Source of the DNA: Chamaea fasciata
Lineage: Eukaryota; Chordata; Aves; Passeriformes; Sylviidae
Assembly (NCBI GenBank): GCA_029207755.1
Contig: JARCOQ010000006.1
Location: 22,232,890 to 22,296,889 of the forward strand
Reading direction: 5' to 3'
Length of the DNA: 64,000 bases
Under the pieces are notes generated by a model, which was not told the DNA's origin, made no database searches, and saw only the letters and a program-made list of their open reading frames with translations. Positions 47,435-60,005 of this stretch are shown here, piece after piece; the stretch's first letter is position 1, and the number at the start of each line of letters is the position of its first letter. Made by a program: the position numbers and the translations under genes.

Positions 47435-50400
47435 CCTTTCTTCTTCATCATTTTTATTTTAAGGGAGAGAAAGAGGAGTGTTTGTAAGGACAGAACAGGC
47501 TATTTGGTCATAACATCCCATTTGGTTGGGATTAGAGGCCTCTGGAATGAGAAAAAAAGCCCAAGGCTGGATACATACCCTGCCAGCTCCAGGCCAAGGG
47601 AACAGCATTCACTGTTTTCCTTCCCAAGTGTTTTCTCTGTTGGGGAGTGATAAGGAATGTGTTTTGGGTGGTTTCTGTGAAAGCTCCTATGCTTATTATA
47701 GAAAATTGCTCATTTTGCAGACATAATTGTTTCTTTTCTTGATTAATGGTTCCTCTCACCTTGGGGCAGGTGGAACAAATGGTTTCCTAGCCCAGGAGAA
47801 GGACAATCAGTGTGAACACCTCAGACCAGGCTCTTGGCTGGTTTCTACAAACTGCCTCAAAAAATCTTGAGTTTCGTCCAGCTCAGGATAGGAAAGATTT
47901 CAAAGTCGTGTAGTTTTGTGAGAGGAAGAAACTATTTTCCACCAGATATTTTCCTCAGAAAATATGTTAGGAGGCAGCTAAGGAAATTGCCAGAACAGCT
48001 AAGTCTTCATGTGTCAAGCTTACTTTTAGTGGGGTCAAGGAATGGTTGGGTGTACTTCACTTCAGGGCTTTTCACATTTTGCCTGCATCACTGTGTGAGT
48101 TTGTAATAGAATAGAGCTCCCTAAAGCATTTTCAGCCAAAAACCATGATTCTAAAAAATTGAGCTGAAGGATATTTCTCTTTGAGACTGGGTTGGGAATC
48201 ATTTGGACTGTGAGTTTAGCAGACAAGGAGATAAAGAGCTTAACTCTCTGTAAGCAACTCCAAGGTAAGAAAACTGCACACTTTATATAAACTTGTTTTA
48301 ATAATGGTGTGTTTAAAGGAAAAAAGCTTTGCATTAACAAATATTTGTTCCACTGCTACTCTTTGAGACAGGTCCTGAGTGAAGTCACTGGCAATTAAAA
48401 ATGAGTGGATATTAGGATAACTAGTTTGAAATGACATTGAGGAATTTGTGTTCTTAACCGTGTATGTTAAGAACTTTGTGAAGTATTTTGATAAATCACT
48501 ACACTAGAGACACCATCTTTTTCATCAGCATTTTGGTAGCTCCAGTCTCTGTGACCCCCAAGGAAGGAAGTTTAGCAAAAATGTTCTTTAGGATTTTTAA
48601 CTTCACTGCTTTCATTATCCGGAATAATTTTCCCTTCCTTTTAGCTTGAGTTGTCTTTTACTTAGATGAGTTTACACTTTTTGAAAGGCTAGGCAGTAAA
48701 AGTTTGTTTATGATAACATTAATGAATTAATTAATAATTCAGTGTGTGCATTATTTATTTTGCACATTACAATAGGCTCTTTGGCTTAGATATTTCCCAT
48801 TTGTTGGCTGATGCCTGTCTCTGAAAATGAGTTTCTAAATGCCATTAATTCCAAATCTGCCTAGTTCCAGTAGCCTGCCTGATGGAAGATTATGTTTTGG
48901 TTAGATGGATAGTTTCCTGGACTCATAAGCACTAAGAGTGCAATCACTCTGTGAGGTTCTTGACATGAAAGCTATGTGTGTGGTCGATATAGTTTCTTTT
49001 GATGTTTTGGTTAGTTCACCCCAACTAATTACTAGCTAACTTTGTGCCAATATGGAATACAAAACATTTCTCTCTCTTTTTCTCTAAAAGAAATTTCTGG
49101 TGTAGATTCCTAAGAGAGAAGCTTGGCCCCTCCATGAAGGAAAGTGACTTGTATTTTCCACAAAAGGTGTGTAAAGATACAGGTCCTTGTGTCTGGTCCC
49201 TACTTGTGTCTGTTCCTCCCCTCCATATAACCTGAAGTCCACTTTGTGGTTCTTGCTTTTTGTCACAACAAAATTCATGTAAAGGCAGTGAGGGAAACCA
49301 GTGGCTACAGTAAAGGGGAAACAAGTGGCTGAGAAAAAATTTTGGCTGGTGTGAAACAAAGTGAGAAACAGGAGAGTCACTGAGTGGAGAGAAGGGAAGA
49401 AAGCTGAGTGAGGTCACTGCTGTGACAGGGTAAGTAAAGGCTGAAATGTGTCTCTGTCACAACCATTGCTTTGGACATTAGCAGCCATCAGCAGTGTAGT
49501 AGTACAGAGCAAAAATAAAAACTGTCTTTTTTTGATGTTCTAAATTACAGTTGCCACATATTTCAACCAGATATTGATTAAGCAGCCAGTATATCATCAG
49601 TGCACAGTCAAATGTCACCCTCAGGAGAACACAGGAAAACTACCTGTTTAACACAGCTTCATTTCCCAATGCAATTCACAGAGACTTGTCTAAAGGCATA
49701 CTGGACAAGTCTCCTCCAAATATTACATATCTAGGAGACACTTAGGGCCTCTGAGATGATCCATAACTCATCTTTTTTCTTGGAGTGCTGTTTGATATCT
49801 TTCCAAGCCAGACAAATCTTCTTTAGCACAAATCTTTATGGTCTTCCTTTTTTCCCTGTAGACTCCACTCCATGGCATGAATGCTAGCTCTGATATCTGA
49901 TTTCCTCAGACAGTGGCTAATCCATTTCCACTTTCTTTAATAGTAGCTTTGATGTGTCTCCCTTGTACTGTGCTCTCATTTGTCATCCATCCAACCATCC
50001 ATTACAGTCTGAAATGTGGAGGCGTAGCAATGTTTAGAAGTACTCTCATCAGTTCCTTTGTGGTCCCCAGTGTCTCTAACCTGTTCAATAAAATTTCCTT
50101 TACATTTCTGTTTAGAACTGAAGTTTATTTCTCCATTAATCTTAATTTACACATCACTTTGAAACAGTAAAAGCAACTGTTCCCCTCCAGTCCCAGTACT
50201 ATTATTTCCTTCTTTGCCATAGCATCAAACTCATAAAGTTTTCGGCCTGAATGTCTCTACTTCTGCAGTCTGTTTTGCTACATATTTCAATATCCTTTTT
50301 ATCTTCCCTGCTCTATCAGCTTCCTGCTTTGTAAGTTTGTGTATTTCAGTTTCCTCCCATTGTCAGTCTCTGCGGTCACATGCCATCATGTCTGGTCAAT

Positions 50401-53400
50401 GATTCACATATCACCTGTGAAATCTAGGCCTTCCAGGATTTTAACTGATGTTCACCATATCCCTGCCAATGATATTCCTCAGTCAGTGATGGAAGAAGTA
50501 GCAACAGTGTTCAAAAACCTGCTTATCTCAAAGCGGTCTCTGTCTTGAATGATCAAAAAGCTGCTTTCTCAATTGCAGCATAAGAAAACATTCCGAACTA
50601 TTAACAAAACCTTAAACTGTCCAATTCTCCACAGATCAAATGTGTTCTCAGGGATTATAAAATGCATGAATTTATTTGAATACCACAGGATGCTCTGTAC
50701 AGTAGATGACCATAACATGATCTTAGCATCCTATTACTATTTCTGTATTCTGAATTTGACATAATTTCAAAATTAGGAATCCACTGGTTGTCTCAAATTC
50801 TCCAGACTGTTCTTGACAAGAATATGCATGAAATAGAGATAAGCTTTCTCCTTGAGGTATTTAAGAAAGATATGTCCGTCTACTCATGTACAACATTTTC
50901 TGTTTCCTCCAAATTTTGCAAAGAAGTTTTTTGTGGCAGCAGTAAAGGTTGGATGTCCTGTATTTAACAGCTAAGCTGCAATTCTTCAGTTCCACAGACT
51001 GCATTTTCATTATGCAGGTCTGGAGCAGCTTACCATATTTCAGCATGTTTTTAAAACCCAGATCAAGAGAAAGGCAAGAAAATGAAGAGGTTTGTGTATT
51101 AGTAGACAGAAGTGTTGATTTTTAATTTTAGTTCAGATTTTTTTGCCATATAAATGTTTAATGTGATCTTATTGATGAAATTTTGGCAGGATGACAAGCT
51201 TTCAGGGCCAAAGCTTCTTGTCATGCAGCTATGACTGTCCTTACCTTCAGCAGAAGGGACACAAGATGGGCATGCTCAGCAGCTGGCAGGAGCAAGCTCT
51301 TAATTAGTAGAGAAACCAAACATCTCACGGTGCTCCTTGCCAGGCAGCCAGTACCAGATGCTGCAATGACAGCTTCTGGGGCAGTGCTGGTTGGCATGCA
51401 TCACATACCTTGATGAAGTTTCTTTATAATATTGCATAGAAAGGTGTTTTCTCATGCTCCAGTGTCATACATTTATGATAACTTTCTTACATCCCATCCA
51501 TCGGCCAATGCACTTGCCACTGTCTTTATTTTTCCTCTTTAGTCTTAGGGAGATTCCAGGTGAAATTGCTTTGAGTATTCTTCACTAACAAGACGGACAT
51601 GTAGGCATTTCCAGGGACCATCAGCAGAGTTAATCTATGCCAGTAACTTCAGTGACTGCTCTTATTTTTGTGAAGTCTGAAAGGTTTTTAAGCATATGGT
51701 TTTTCTCATTAAATGCCCCTCTCCAGACTGGATGTCACACCTCATCACAGTCTGAAGCTGCATGAGAAAACCTGGCTGGGAGAGCCACCACTTCCCTGAG
51801 CTCTCTCTCAGTGTGGGTAAAACCAGCCAGATCTTCTTTACCCAAATATCTGGTGGGTGTTCCTCAGAAACGCAGGAGTCACTTTTTCAGAGGTGACCAT
51901 AGGGGACCATCGCATGCAAAGAGCAGATTTCACCTGAAGTGTTGCTACAGCGTTCATTTTAAACTAAGCTTGCTTTGCAGAGAGACTTCCAGCCTGCCAT
52001 GTCTGCAGCCAGACCACAGCTCCTTCCTCACAGCTGTGTAAGGGGAGGGAAGGATGTGTGCTGGGTGTGGGACATGGCATCATGTCAAGGATGGAGGGTG
52101 AGGATTTGGGTCAGGTGTGGAAGCAGAGGAGGCAGGCAGAGGCTTCCCCGGGCATGAGAAAGGTGAGGGGAGGAAGAAAGCATGGCCTGCCTGGAGATTA
52201 ATGCAAGGTAGAGCTCTGGTATATACTTATCCCAACAACTATTTTAATCCTAAACAGCCCGAGCTGGCTCTAGCAAAGAGGTTTTTGTCTGTGCACTGTG
52301 AGAAAACACATGTAAAGGCACTGCTGGTTGCAACTGCCCTATCAATGTTTTCATTTAAAGGATGTGGATTGACTGGCTGCAGAGGAAATGTAAGGGGATG
52401 CTCACGAGGAAAAGGTTCTGCTCACTGTGTTTGTTTATTTAGAAGATGTATGAAAATGGATTTCAATTATTGGTAAAAATGACCATTCATCATGTGAAGT
52501 AAGACAAATGGATCTTCACCTAATTTTTCCCAGTGGTCAGGTCCTGAGCTTCTCCTGAGGCACTTCTCCCTGGGGAATCTCCGAGGAAGAGTCTCCTCCC
52601 ATAGGGGCAGTGTGGTCAGGCTGTTAGCACCTTTTTGGTGCTAATCTTCCCTCAGTACCAAGCTGGGCAGGTTCCAGACTGCTTTGTTCCACACCTTTGT
52701 TTTGGGGGTGAACTGAGAGCTGCTAAAGCTGAGGGCTGGCACTGATCTCTGTGTCACACCGGTGAACGTGTGTGCCGGGGTGTCCTGCTCTGTCACCTGC
52801 AAGGACGGGGGGACGAACATAAAAGCACTGAGCAGTGACCTAAGCCTGTGCCTGCTGACATCAGCGGGGATTCTCGTGTTGACTTAGGGAGCAGACTTTC
52901 TGAAAATGCCACGTGTGTGTGTACTTTGCTGCCTTGTGTGAAATGGAGCGTGTGCCTGTAAGGGAGCTGCCCAGCAGCCTTCTGCCAGCTTACCTCAGCC
53001 CCACGCCACCGGGAGCCTGAAGGGATGGTAAGCCTTGCTTATGAATTAGCCGGGTGGGACACGGAGTGGGGTGGGAAGCTGGGATCATTTTGTCCTGATG
53101 AACCAGATCATCCGGATGCATTTCAGCAGGGCATATCTGTGCAGCTTCCTGCTCAATCCCAAGGTGAGTGCCTGGAGCCATGCTTCAGTTTATCATGCAG
53201 TCTCTGACCTGGGTCAGATGTCTTCAGTGAACTAATGCCTCTCAGGCACACCCCTGCCTGATTTATGTGACCGTTGGACTGGGTGAGATCAGTGAAGGAA
53301 GGTAGCGTTACAGCATCATCGTGTTTTCATTTGGTGGATCCAGTTTGCTTTATTCACCTTCCTTCTTCTGCCATTGTAATTACATTGTTTGTTTTGGAGG

Positions 53401-53513
53401 GGGTTGCTTTCCCAATCTTTGTTCTATCTCAGAAAATGGTACAGCTTTTACTTCTGTTGTGATGGTTTCAGAACTGAACCTAAAGCACAGGACCACATTC
53501 TTACCGGTTTGGT

Positions 53514-53547
<34 letters not shown>

Positions 53548-56507
53548 CAGGAAACCTTTTTACTGAGCCTAAAGTCCTACTCTTAAAGGAGTGGCAGAGA
53601 AAGCAGGATCAAGCTCAGTTTTACATTTCTACACATATTTGAAGAGCCAAACCCTATTTCTGCAGAAACAAATGGCTAAACTTCCCCTTGTCTTTAAAAT
53701 GGCAAAGAATGAAAGTTTCAGTGAAATATATATCATTTGATGGTAAAAGTCAGCAGTCAGTCAGTGTTACATAAGTTAAGTATCCCCATACAGTTGAGAA
53801 ACTCAACCCAGCCTTTCCTGCCCAACTGCAGATTGGAGGCCTCAAGAACCTCCTCTGCAGCTGTACTTCAGCAGTGATCTTAAACAGCGAACTACTGGCT
53901 TTTGTCACTTGGCAAACATAAATAAGATTATTTGGGGCCTCTCCACTTATCCTCTCTAGAGAATTTTCATACCAAAGATCTTCCTTAAAGCAGCTATTAC
54001 ATGTGGAAGCTTAAATAATAGCTCTGCCTATTTATAGCTATGTTAAGTTTTCCATTTACTTCCATCTTGGTCTTGTGTGTAAGCCTCTGCCATGCCTGCC
54101 ATTTCTGAGCAGTGAGCACTCTGGGAATTCCTGTGACTGCGCCCTGGGAGAGGAATGCTAGCACTCTCCCACTACCTTGGGTATAAAACTGACAGCACAT
54201 ATGGAAAAAAAAAAAAAGCTGCATAGAGGAAGTCACTGAAGACCAGGTAGGATCTCTGAGCAAGAATGAATTAGACATGGTTTTCTTCATTTCAGTGTCT
54301 CTGGTCATGGTAAGGTACTGTGTAATAGAGATGATTAATTGATTGATAAATGTTCATTTATAAAATCATATGCCTGAAAAAAGTTATGTGGCACTGGACA
54401 AGGCATGAAGTGATAAGCTCTTTCACATGGTGAGCGGATGCAAGCGGCTTTAGGATTTCTATGTAACGCATGAGCATTTTGTGAGAGAAGAAAGAGAGAT
54501 TCTTGATCCACTAATCATGCCTGTTTTTGGTATTTCAACTACAGTCACATTTTTGTTGTATGATCTCTTACAGAGATTTTATGGCTTAGCCAAGGACAAG
54601 GTGACCCTCCAGAAAATGTTCCTGGTCACTCAGATGCTGCCTGTGGTGTTTAAGCAAGCCAGCTCTAGCACAGGAAGTATGCTCAGGTCACTGCCCCAAG
54701 AGGTGTCCAGGAATGGAGAGCTTCAGAGTTCTGAATTTGGTTCTAACCTCAACTGAATTTCTAAAGGCCTTGAATTTCAATCAGGAATAGCAATAACAGA
54801 GCTCTTAAGGACGGGGAAACAAACGGGACTGGTTTGCCAAGGGCTTCAAGCCTACTTGTAGAAATGGCATCATTGGTTTAGACTAAGTGCTGGAACCTGC
54901 CAATGTCTTGATAACTGATTAACATCAGAGAGATAGGAGGAGGTATCTTTAGTTTCTGCTGTATCCGAAACAGCCACTCCTATGCCAGAGGCTTTGAATT
55001 TTTAATTTGCTGCCCTATCAACACCCAGAAGGGTGGAACTGAGAAAGGTTTTCCTCAAATAGATCATCAGCAGATATGACTGAGCTTGTTTTTGGAGGAG
55101 CCCTGCAAGGCAGGCATAAAGAAGGGGATAATTACTTCGCAAGTCAAATGTGTGATATATATCATCACTTCCATGACAAAGGAAAGGCTTTCAGAACAAT
55201 GTGTAGAAGAAGTGGCGGGAATAAAACAAAAGAGACTTTACAAATGTGGACCCAAGCTTGGAGGGGAGGAGGCCCATAACTCCCTCCCACTGAGCTAACA
55301 TTGCCCAGTTGCATCTTTCTAAAATCCCCTCCATCAACATCCATCAACTGGCCCCTCTCTATCTTATTCCCAGCTCAGTCAAATGAACTCATGATTTTCC
55401 TAGTTTGAATCTCACTACACACTTTTGCTTCCCTTCAATTCAGTCCACAGTTGTTCAGCCCATATCCACGCAGTCCAGTGGTACAGTCACAAGTAATCCT
55501 AACCACTTACTTGCATTTTGGTCCAGACCAAACTGAGTAAAAGTATTTATAAAATGCATCAGTATAGCTATTTGCCTCAGAAAAAAAAAAATGTGTTGGA
55601 ATGATAAGACTCAGGGAGAATTATTAGCATATCTATATCATTTTCAACAAAAATCTCAAATTCTTAAAGGCAGCACATGACTGAGTGGTGGTACCTGTTG
55701 TCTGGCCTATTATCAACATTTTGGTCAGTCATCTCTAGTGCAGGGTACTGTACAACTGAGAATAAACTGGCTAAGGATGAAGCTGAGAAACAAATGTCTA
55801 TGGCTAATATCTTATTAAGAACTTGTTTATATAGACAAATATACAATCATTTACTAGCAGATCATTTAAGGATACAACAACAAAGAATTTTGTTAAGAAA
55901 AAGATGAGATATATTTGAGATTATGAAAAATGTCTGCATTACCATAAATCAATCAGGACTTTGTCTACACACTTGATTTAGGCTGAGATTCATAGAGCTG
56001 ATAGCTAACATTTATTCATTACTGTTTTTCATACAGGAAATATGAAACAGGAAAATTTAAGAAGGTCATTAGGGACAATAAATGAATAAGGTTGATATTT
56101 TACTTAAAAATAAAAAAAAAAAAAGGAATGAGAAAGGGAGGAATTTCACTTCCTGGAATATCACAAATAGTAATCCAGAACATGGTAATTTCAATTATGG
56201 GGATAAATTACAAGAAAAACTGCCACGAGTCAAAACAACATCAGATTAATTACTAACTGGAGATCAGACAGTGACTATGTCTCTTTGCCACTAGAGGGAA
56301 ATGTATAGATCAATTTATAGACTGTTTATCCGGAAAGTTTTCCTTTTACATTGTAAACAAGATGGGTCAAAGCCTTGCCTGAATTATTTCTTCTCCAAAT
56401 GGTTATATGTTTTTAAGCAGAGAATTATTTAGAAATGAGAGATGGAGAGCTCATGGCATGTAAATCCTTTACATGATTAATTGCTATCACTGTTTGGAAA
56501 TTAATTT
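47435..56507. other. Intergenic DNA, no gene recognised
   Basis: About 9 kb with no supported gene. It includes an ATTA-rich cluster near 48,710-48,780, a T28 run at 53,515-53,542 and GC-richer stretches at about 51,960-52,180 and 52,730-53,040 without a clear island. Open frames are up to 130 aa and show no coding features. Confidence 0.8.
53515..53542. repeat. Poly-T run (28 bases)
   Basis: A continuous T homopolymer. No retroposon body was recognised next to it. Confidence 0.95.
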
Positions 56508-57345
56508 CACAGAATGACAGAAGGGGATCAGGCTGGAAGGGACCACAGTGGGTCATCTGATCCAGGCTCCCTGCTCAAGCAGGGTCATCCCAGAGCACAT
56601 GGCACAGGATTGTGTCCAGACGGTTCTTGAATATTTCCGGTGAACTCCACAGCCTCCCTGGCCAATCTGTTCCAGTGCTCGGTCACCCACACAGTAAAGA
56701 AATTCTTCCCTATTGTAGTGGTTTGAAAGCAAAACAAATGAGAGGCTCCAAGTCAGAGATACAATTTAACAGGAAAAAAAGGAAAGAAAGTAAAATAAAA
56801 TAGATGCAATAATACAAAAGACCACTGACAGAGTCAGAGTACAACCTGAGCGTAGTGATGGAAGCAGTCCAGATGAGGTGGTCTTCCTGAAGCAGTGATC
56901 CTGTAGAAAGGTCTGGTAGCTCGGGTCCTCTGGGAATCCAGTGGGTAAGCGCCTCTCTGGTGTTCAGAGTCTCAGCTTATATCCAGGCTGGAATGCTTGG
57001 TTCCTCCCTCTGGGCGGAGCATCTCACAATGGGATGGTGAGTCATGTGATAAGGCCTGATGGGCCCATTAACAGGAGGTAGTCCAGGAGGGGGTCATGTG
57101 TGAGCTGTGCAGCAAAGGTGCTGATGGGCCCATTAACAGAAGATAAGCCAGAGTGGAGGAGGCAGGGAGCACTGCCTCACCTGGTTTCAACAGTTCATGA
57201 AGATGGTGATAGAATATACTTCAACCCAGGACACCTATATTCAGGCAGAACTTCCTGTGCTTCAGTTTCTGCCCTTTGCCTCTTGTCCTATTGCTTGGCA
57301 TCACTGATAAAAGCCTGGCTCCATCCTCTTGGCACCTTCCCTTTA
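56508..57345 (-). mobile_element. CR1 LINE 3' end, split by an LTR insertion
   Basis: The + strand reads CACAGAATGACAGAAGGGGA at 56,508, which is the reverse complement of a CR1 3' tail and end, then continues through CR1 3' UTR-type sequence to TTCTTCCCTAT at 56,713. After the LTR the CR1 resumes at 57,234 with ATTCAGGCAGAACTTCCTGT and continues through CTCTTGTCCTATTGC to about 57,345. The two halves join in register once the LTR and one CCTAT copy are removed. It is 5'-truncated and non-coding. Confidence 0.9.
56714..57233 (-). mobile_element. Solo LTR, copy 2, nested in the CR1
   Basis: This 520-bp unit is flanked by a perfect 5-bp duplication, CCTAT, at 56,709-56,713 and 57,234-57,238. 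It has the same termini and orientation as the LTR at 14,626. By eye the shared part differs by about ten substitutions, a 10-base and a 2-base indel, and one 65-bp block present only here. The block lies between two 19-bp direct repeats, CTGATGGGCCCATTAACAG, at 57,056-57,074 and 57,121-57,139. On the - strand it keeps the TATA-like and ATTAAA signals. There are no internal retroviral genes. Confidence 0.93.
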
Positions 57346-58263
57346 TATATTTCTAGGCTGTATTTGCTCCACTACAACTCACAGCCTTTGAACTTTATCT
57401 TACTTTTGCCACATTGAGCTCACTTTCCTTTTCGAAATACAGAGTACTCTCCTTGGGACTGTGAGAAGGGCACACTGGCCTAGTGTCAGCTCAGTATGCA
57501 GGGTTGCAGGATGTCTCTGCTCTTTTTCAGCTCTGGCATCAGCCACTGGCTGGTTCACTCAAGTAACCCCTTTATGACTTATTTAAGCATATAAATCCCC
57601 ATGAAATATAACCAAGGAGAGTGTTTAAATAAAACACCACTAGCCCTGCAGATTATTTCCATCTGAGTAGATTGACACATTGAGCAAATTCTTTTAAAAC
57701 ATGTACTTCCAAGATAAGCACATAAATACAGCTGCTTTTGGTGATCCTGGACATACAGCACCTTTCACTGCCAGATTTTTTCCCAGCTCACCAAGGGCCC
57801 CAGGGAGCAAAAGGTCAGTATCCTCTTCCTTGTTCACTTCCCCCATCATGCTCTCCCCCAGGCTGCTGGGCTCCACTCTTCACTCAGGCAGACACACTCC
57901 AGCTTCTGGAAACCCCCCATCTCACAAGGAATTCATGCTCTGCACAGGAATAGGTGCAGTGTCATCAGAGATATGGCCTCTTACTTGATTGGCAAGCTTG
58001 CTGGATGAACTTCAGTTAGAAGGCGTGCCACCAATACCTTGCCCAAGCTCTTATTTCTCCATCTTGCTCAACTAAAATAATGTTAGACCAACCATATAGC
58101 ATAAAGAAAGTTGATTTTGAAAGTTGAAATTGATTATTTTAAAGTCATGACTATTCAGTAGCATCTGTTTTGAGAGTAATAGTTTTGGGATGCTTGAGGG
58201 GTTTATTTTATTTCATACAGAAAATTAAGCCCATTGACTCTGGCTTCTTTCCCTTATGGCACC
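57346..58263. other. Intergenic, nothing recognised
   Basis: AT-rich to mixed sequence between the CR1/LTR composite and the next LTR. Frames of up to about 95 aa have no coding support. Confidence 0.8.
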
Positions 58264-58675
58264 TGTGCTGGTTTTGGCTGGGATAGAGCTAATTTTCTTC
58301 ACAGTAGCTGATATAGGGCTGTGTTTTGGATTTGTGCTGAGAACTGCTGATAACGGAGGGATGTTTAAGTTCCTGTTGAGCAGTGCTGACACAGAGTCAA
58401 GGCCGCCTCTGCTTCTCTCATCACTGCACCAGCAAGTAGGCTGGGAGTGCACAAAAAGTTGGGCGGGGACACAGCTGACCAAAGGGATGTTCCGTACCAA
58501 ATGGCATCATGCTCAGCAGTAGTGTAGGTGGTGGGACTGCCCTTTGACTGGCTGGGCATCATTTGACTGGTGGTGAAGTTTGAATGTTTCAATTTTTATC
58601 TCATTTCTCTTGGTTTTTACTTTTCTATCTCTTTTTTATCCTCTCACTCTGCCCCACTGGCCCCCATTTATTAAT
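58264..58675 (+). mobile_element. Degraded ERVL-type LTR of birds
   Basis: It starts TGTGCTGGTTTTGGCTGGGA and continues with TAGAGCTAATTTTCTTCACA, the familiar opening of a widespread bird ERVL LTR family. Matching later blocks include ACACAGAGTCAAGGC, GCACAAAAAGTTGGG and ACCAAAGGGATGTTCCGTAC. The 3' end of the LTR is missing or too diverged to find, and no target duplication could be matched, so it is older than the two solo LTRs. Family assignment is from memory of the consensus opening; the 3' limit is approximate. Confidence 0.8.
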
Positions 58676-58792
58676 ATTATTTTTGTTACCATTAATTAGT
58701 ATTACAATCATTTTCATTTTAATTGTTATTTATTAAATATTATGTTTTTATTTAATTATTATTCTGCCCTGAAGAGCAGAGCCATTGCTGTC

Positions 58793-58880
58793 TTCTGAAG
58801 GCCACTGAAGCTGGCCCTGCTTTGAGCTGGGTGTTGGACCAGATGATGTCCAGAGGTGCCTTCTGACCTAAACAACTGCA
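58793..58880 (+). mobile_element. Short CR1 3' end remnant
   Basis: GAGCTGGGTGTTGGACCAGA followed by TGATGTCCAGAGGTGCCTTC matches the terminal block of CR1 elements (GGTTGGACCAGATGATCTCC-type). Only about 90 bp are recognisable and the octamer tail is lost. Confidence 0.75.
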
Positions 58881-59730
58881 TAAGAAGCACTGCTGCTGCA
58901 GTGAAATGGACAGACTTACTACCTGTGAGCAGAAGACTTTAGGGCCTTGGTAACCTTGTACCTCCATAATGTGGCCACGTCATTGCTACTCACTTTTGCA
59001 GTGAGTTTGCATAGCCTTGGGACTGAGCCTCATCAGGTTGCTCTCTCCTTCATCTGCCTGAAGCTTTGTTTTACTGAGTTTGGCTGTTGCAGCAATTTTT
59101 TTAACTAACCTAGTATCTACAGATAATTTACTTGTTTATCATTTCATGGTATAATCTCAGTTTTATATTGGTAGCCATGATAAGCAGTTATTTCCTGCAG
59201 AATAAAATATTAATTGAAAACTCTAATACAATGATGGAGAGAAACATAGGTCTGTTACAACAGCAGAGGCCCTGAGAAGCAGAGACACAGGGGATAGCAT
59301 AGAGAAAGACAGATGTGGGATGATAAAGTACAGAGCTGCACTAAACTGTATTTAGGGAAAGCAGAACAAAGAAACAGTAACTCACCTATGTAGAAGGCAT
59401 CATGGATATTAAATTCTGAAGTAATGTAGACCAATGAAGATGTAATGTAGTGTAGACCAAAGAAGAAAAATAAAAATGTGTAAGTATGTTAGCAAACTAA
59501 CAAAAGTACCTCATGTGGATCCCAGAAGGAGCAAGAAGAAAGCAGTTGCATCAGTACAATCTTCCTCCCAAAGAGGCACTTCAGAGGCTGATGACTTACT
59601 GTGTCACCCTCTTCAGTAGCCCAAAGCTGCTGACTTCAGGACTCAAAGGTGCAGTTCAAGGGTGACCCCATTACCTTGAGAAAAAGAATGTCTACTGAGA
59701 ACTGCAAGTGTTATGATTTCAGTGGTATTA
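58881..59730. other. Intergenic, with a small imperfect duplication
   Basis: No gene. A local repeat occurs at about 59,422-59,466, where AATGTAG and TAGACCAA-type segments are duplicated. Otherwise nothing was recognised. Confidence 0.75.
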
Positions 59731-60005
59731 CAGAATCACAGAAACGATAAGGTTGGAAAATACCTTTGAGATCATCGAGTCCAACCTATGACCCAACAAC
59801 ACCTTGTCAACCAGACCATGGCACCGAGTGCCACATCCAGTCTTTCCTTAAACACTTCCAGGGATGGTCACTTCACCACCACCCTGGGCAGACCATTCCA
59901 ATACCCAGTCACCCTTTCTGTGAAGAACTTCTTCCTAAATGTCCAACCTAAACCTCCCCTGGCGCAGCTTTAGATGGTGTCCTCTTGTTCTACTGCTGAT
60001 TGCCT
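59731..60005 (-). mobile_element. CR1 LINE 3' end
   Basis: The + strand begins CAGAATCACAGAAACGATAA and GGTTGGAAAATACCTTTGAG, followed by ATCATCGAGTCCAACC and TTCTTCCTAAATGTCCAACC, the reverse complement of a CR1 3' region. It is short, 5'-truncated and non-coding. The divergence looks moderate. The inner limit, near CTGATTGCCTGAGGG, is approximate. Confidence 0.92.

Noticed and set aside
47126..47650. 174-aa open frame with repeated FPSLP
   Set aside because: It is only the translation of the CCCTT array, open in every frame because the unit contains no stop.
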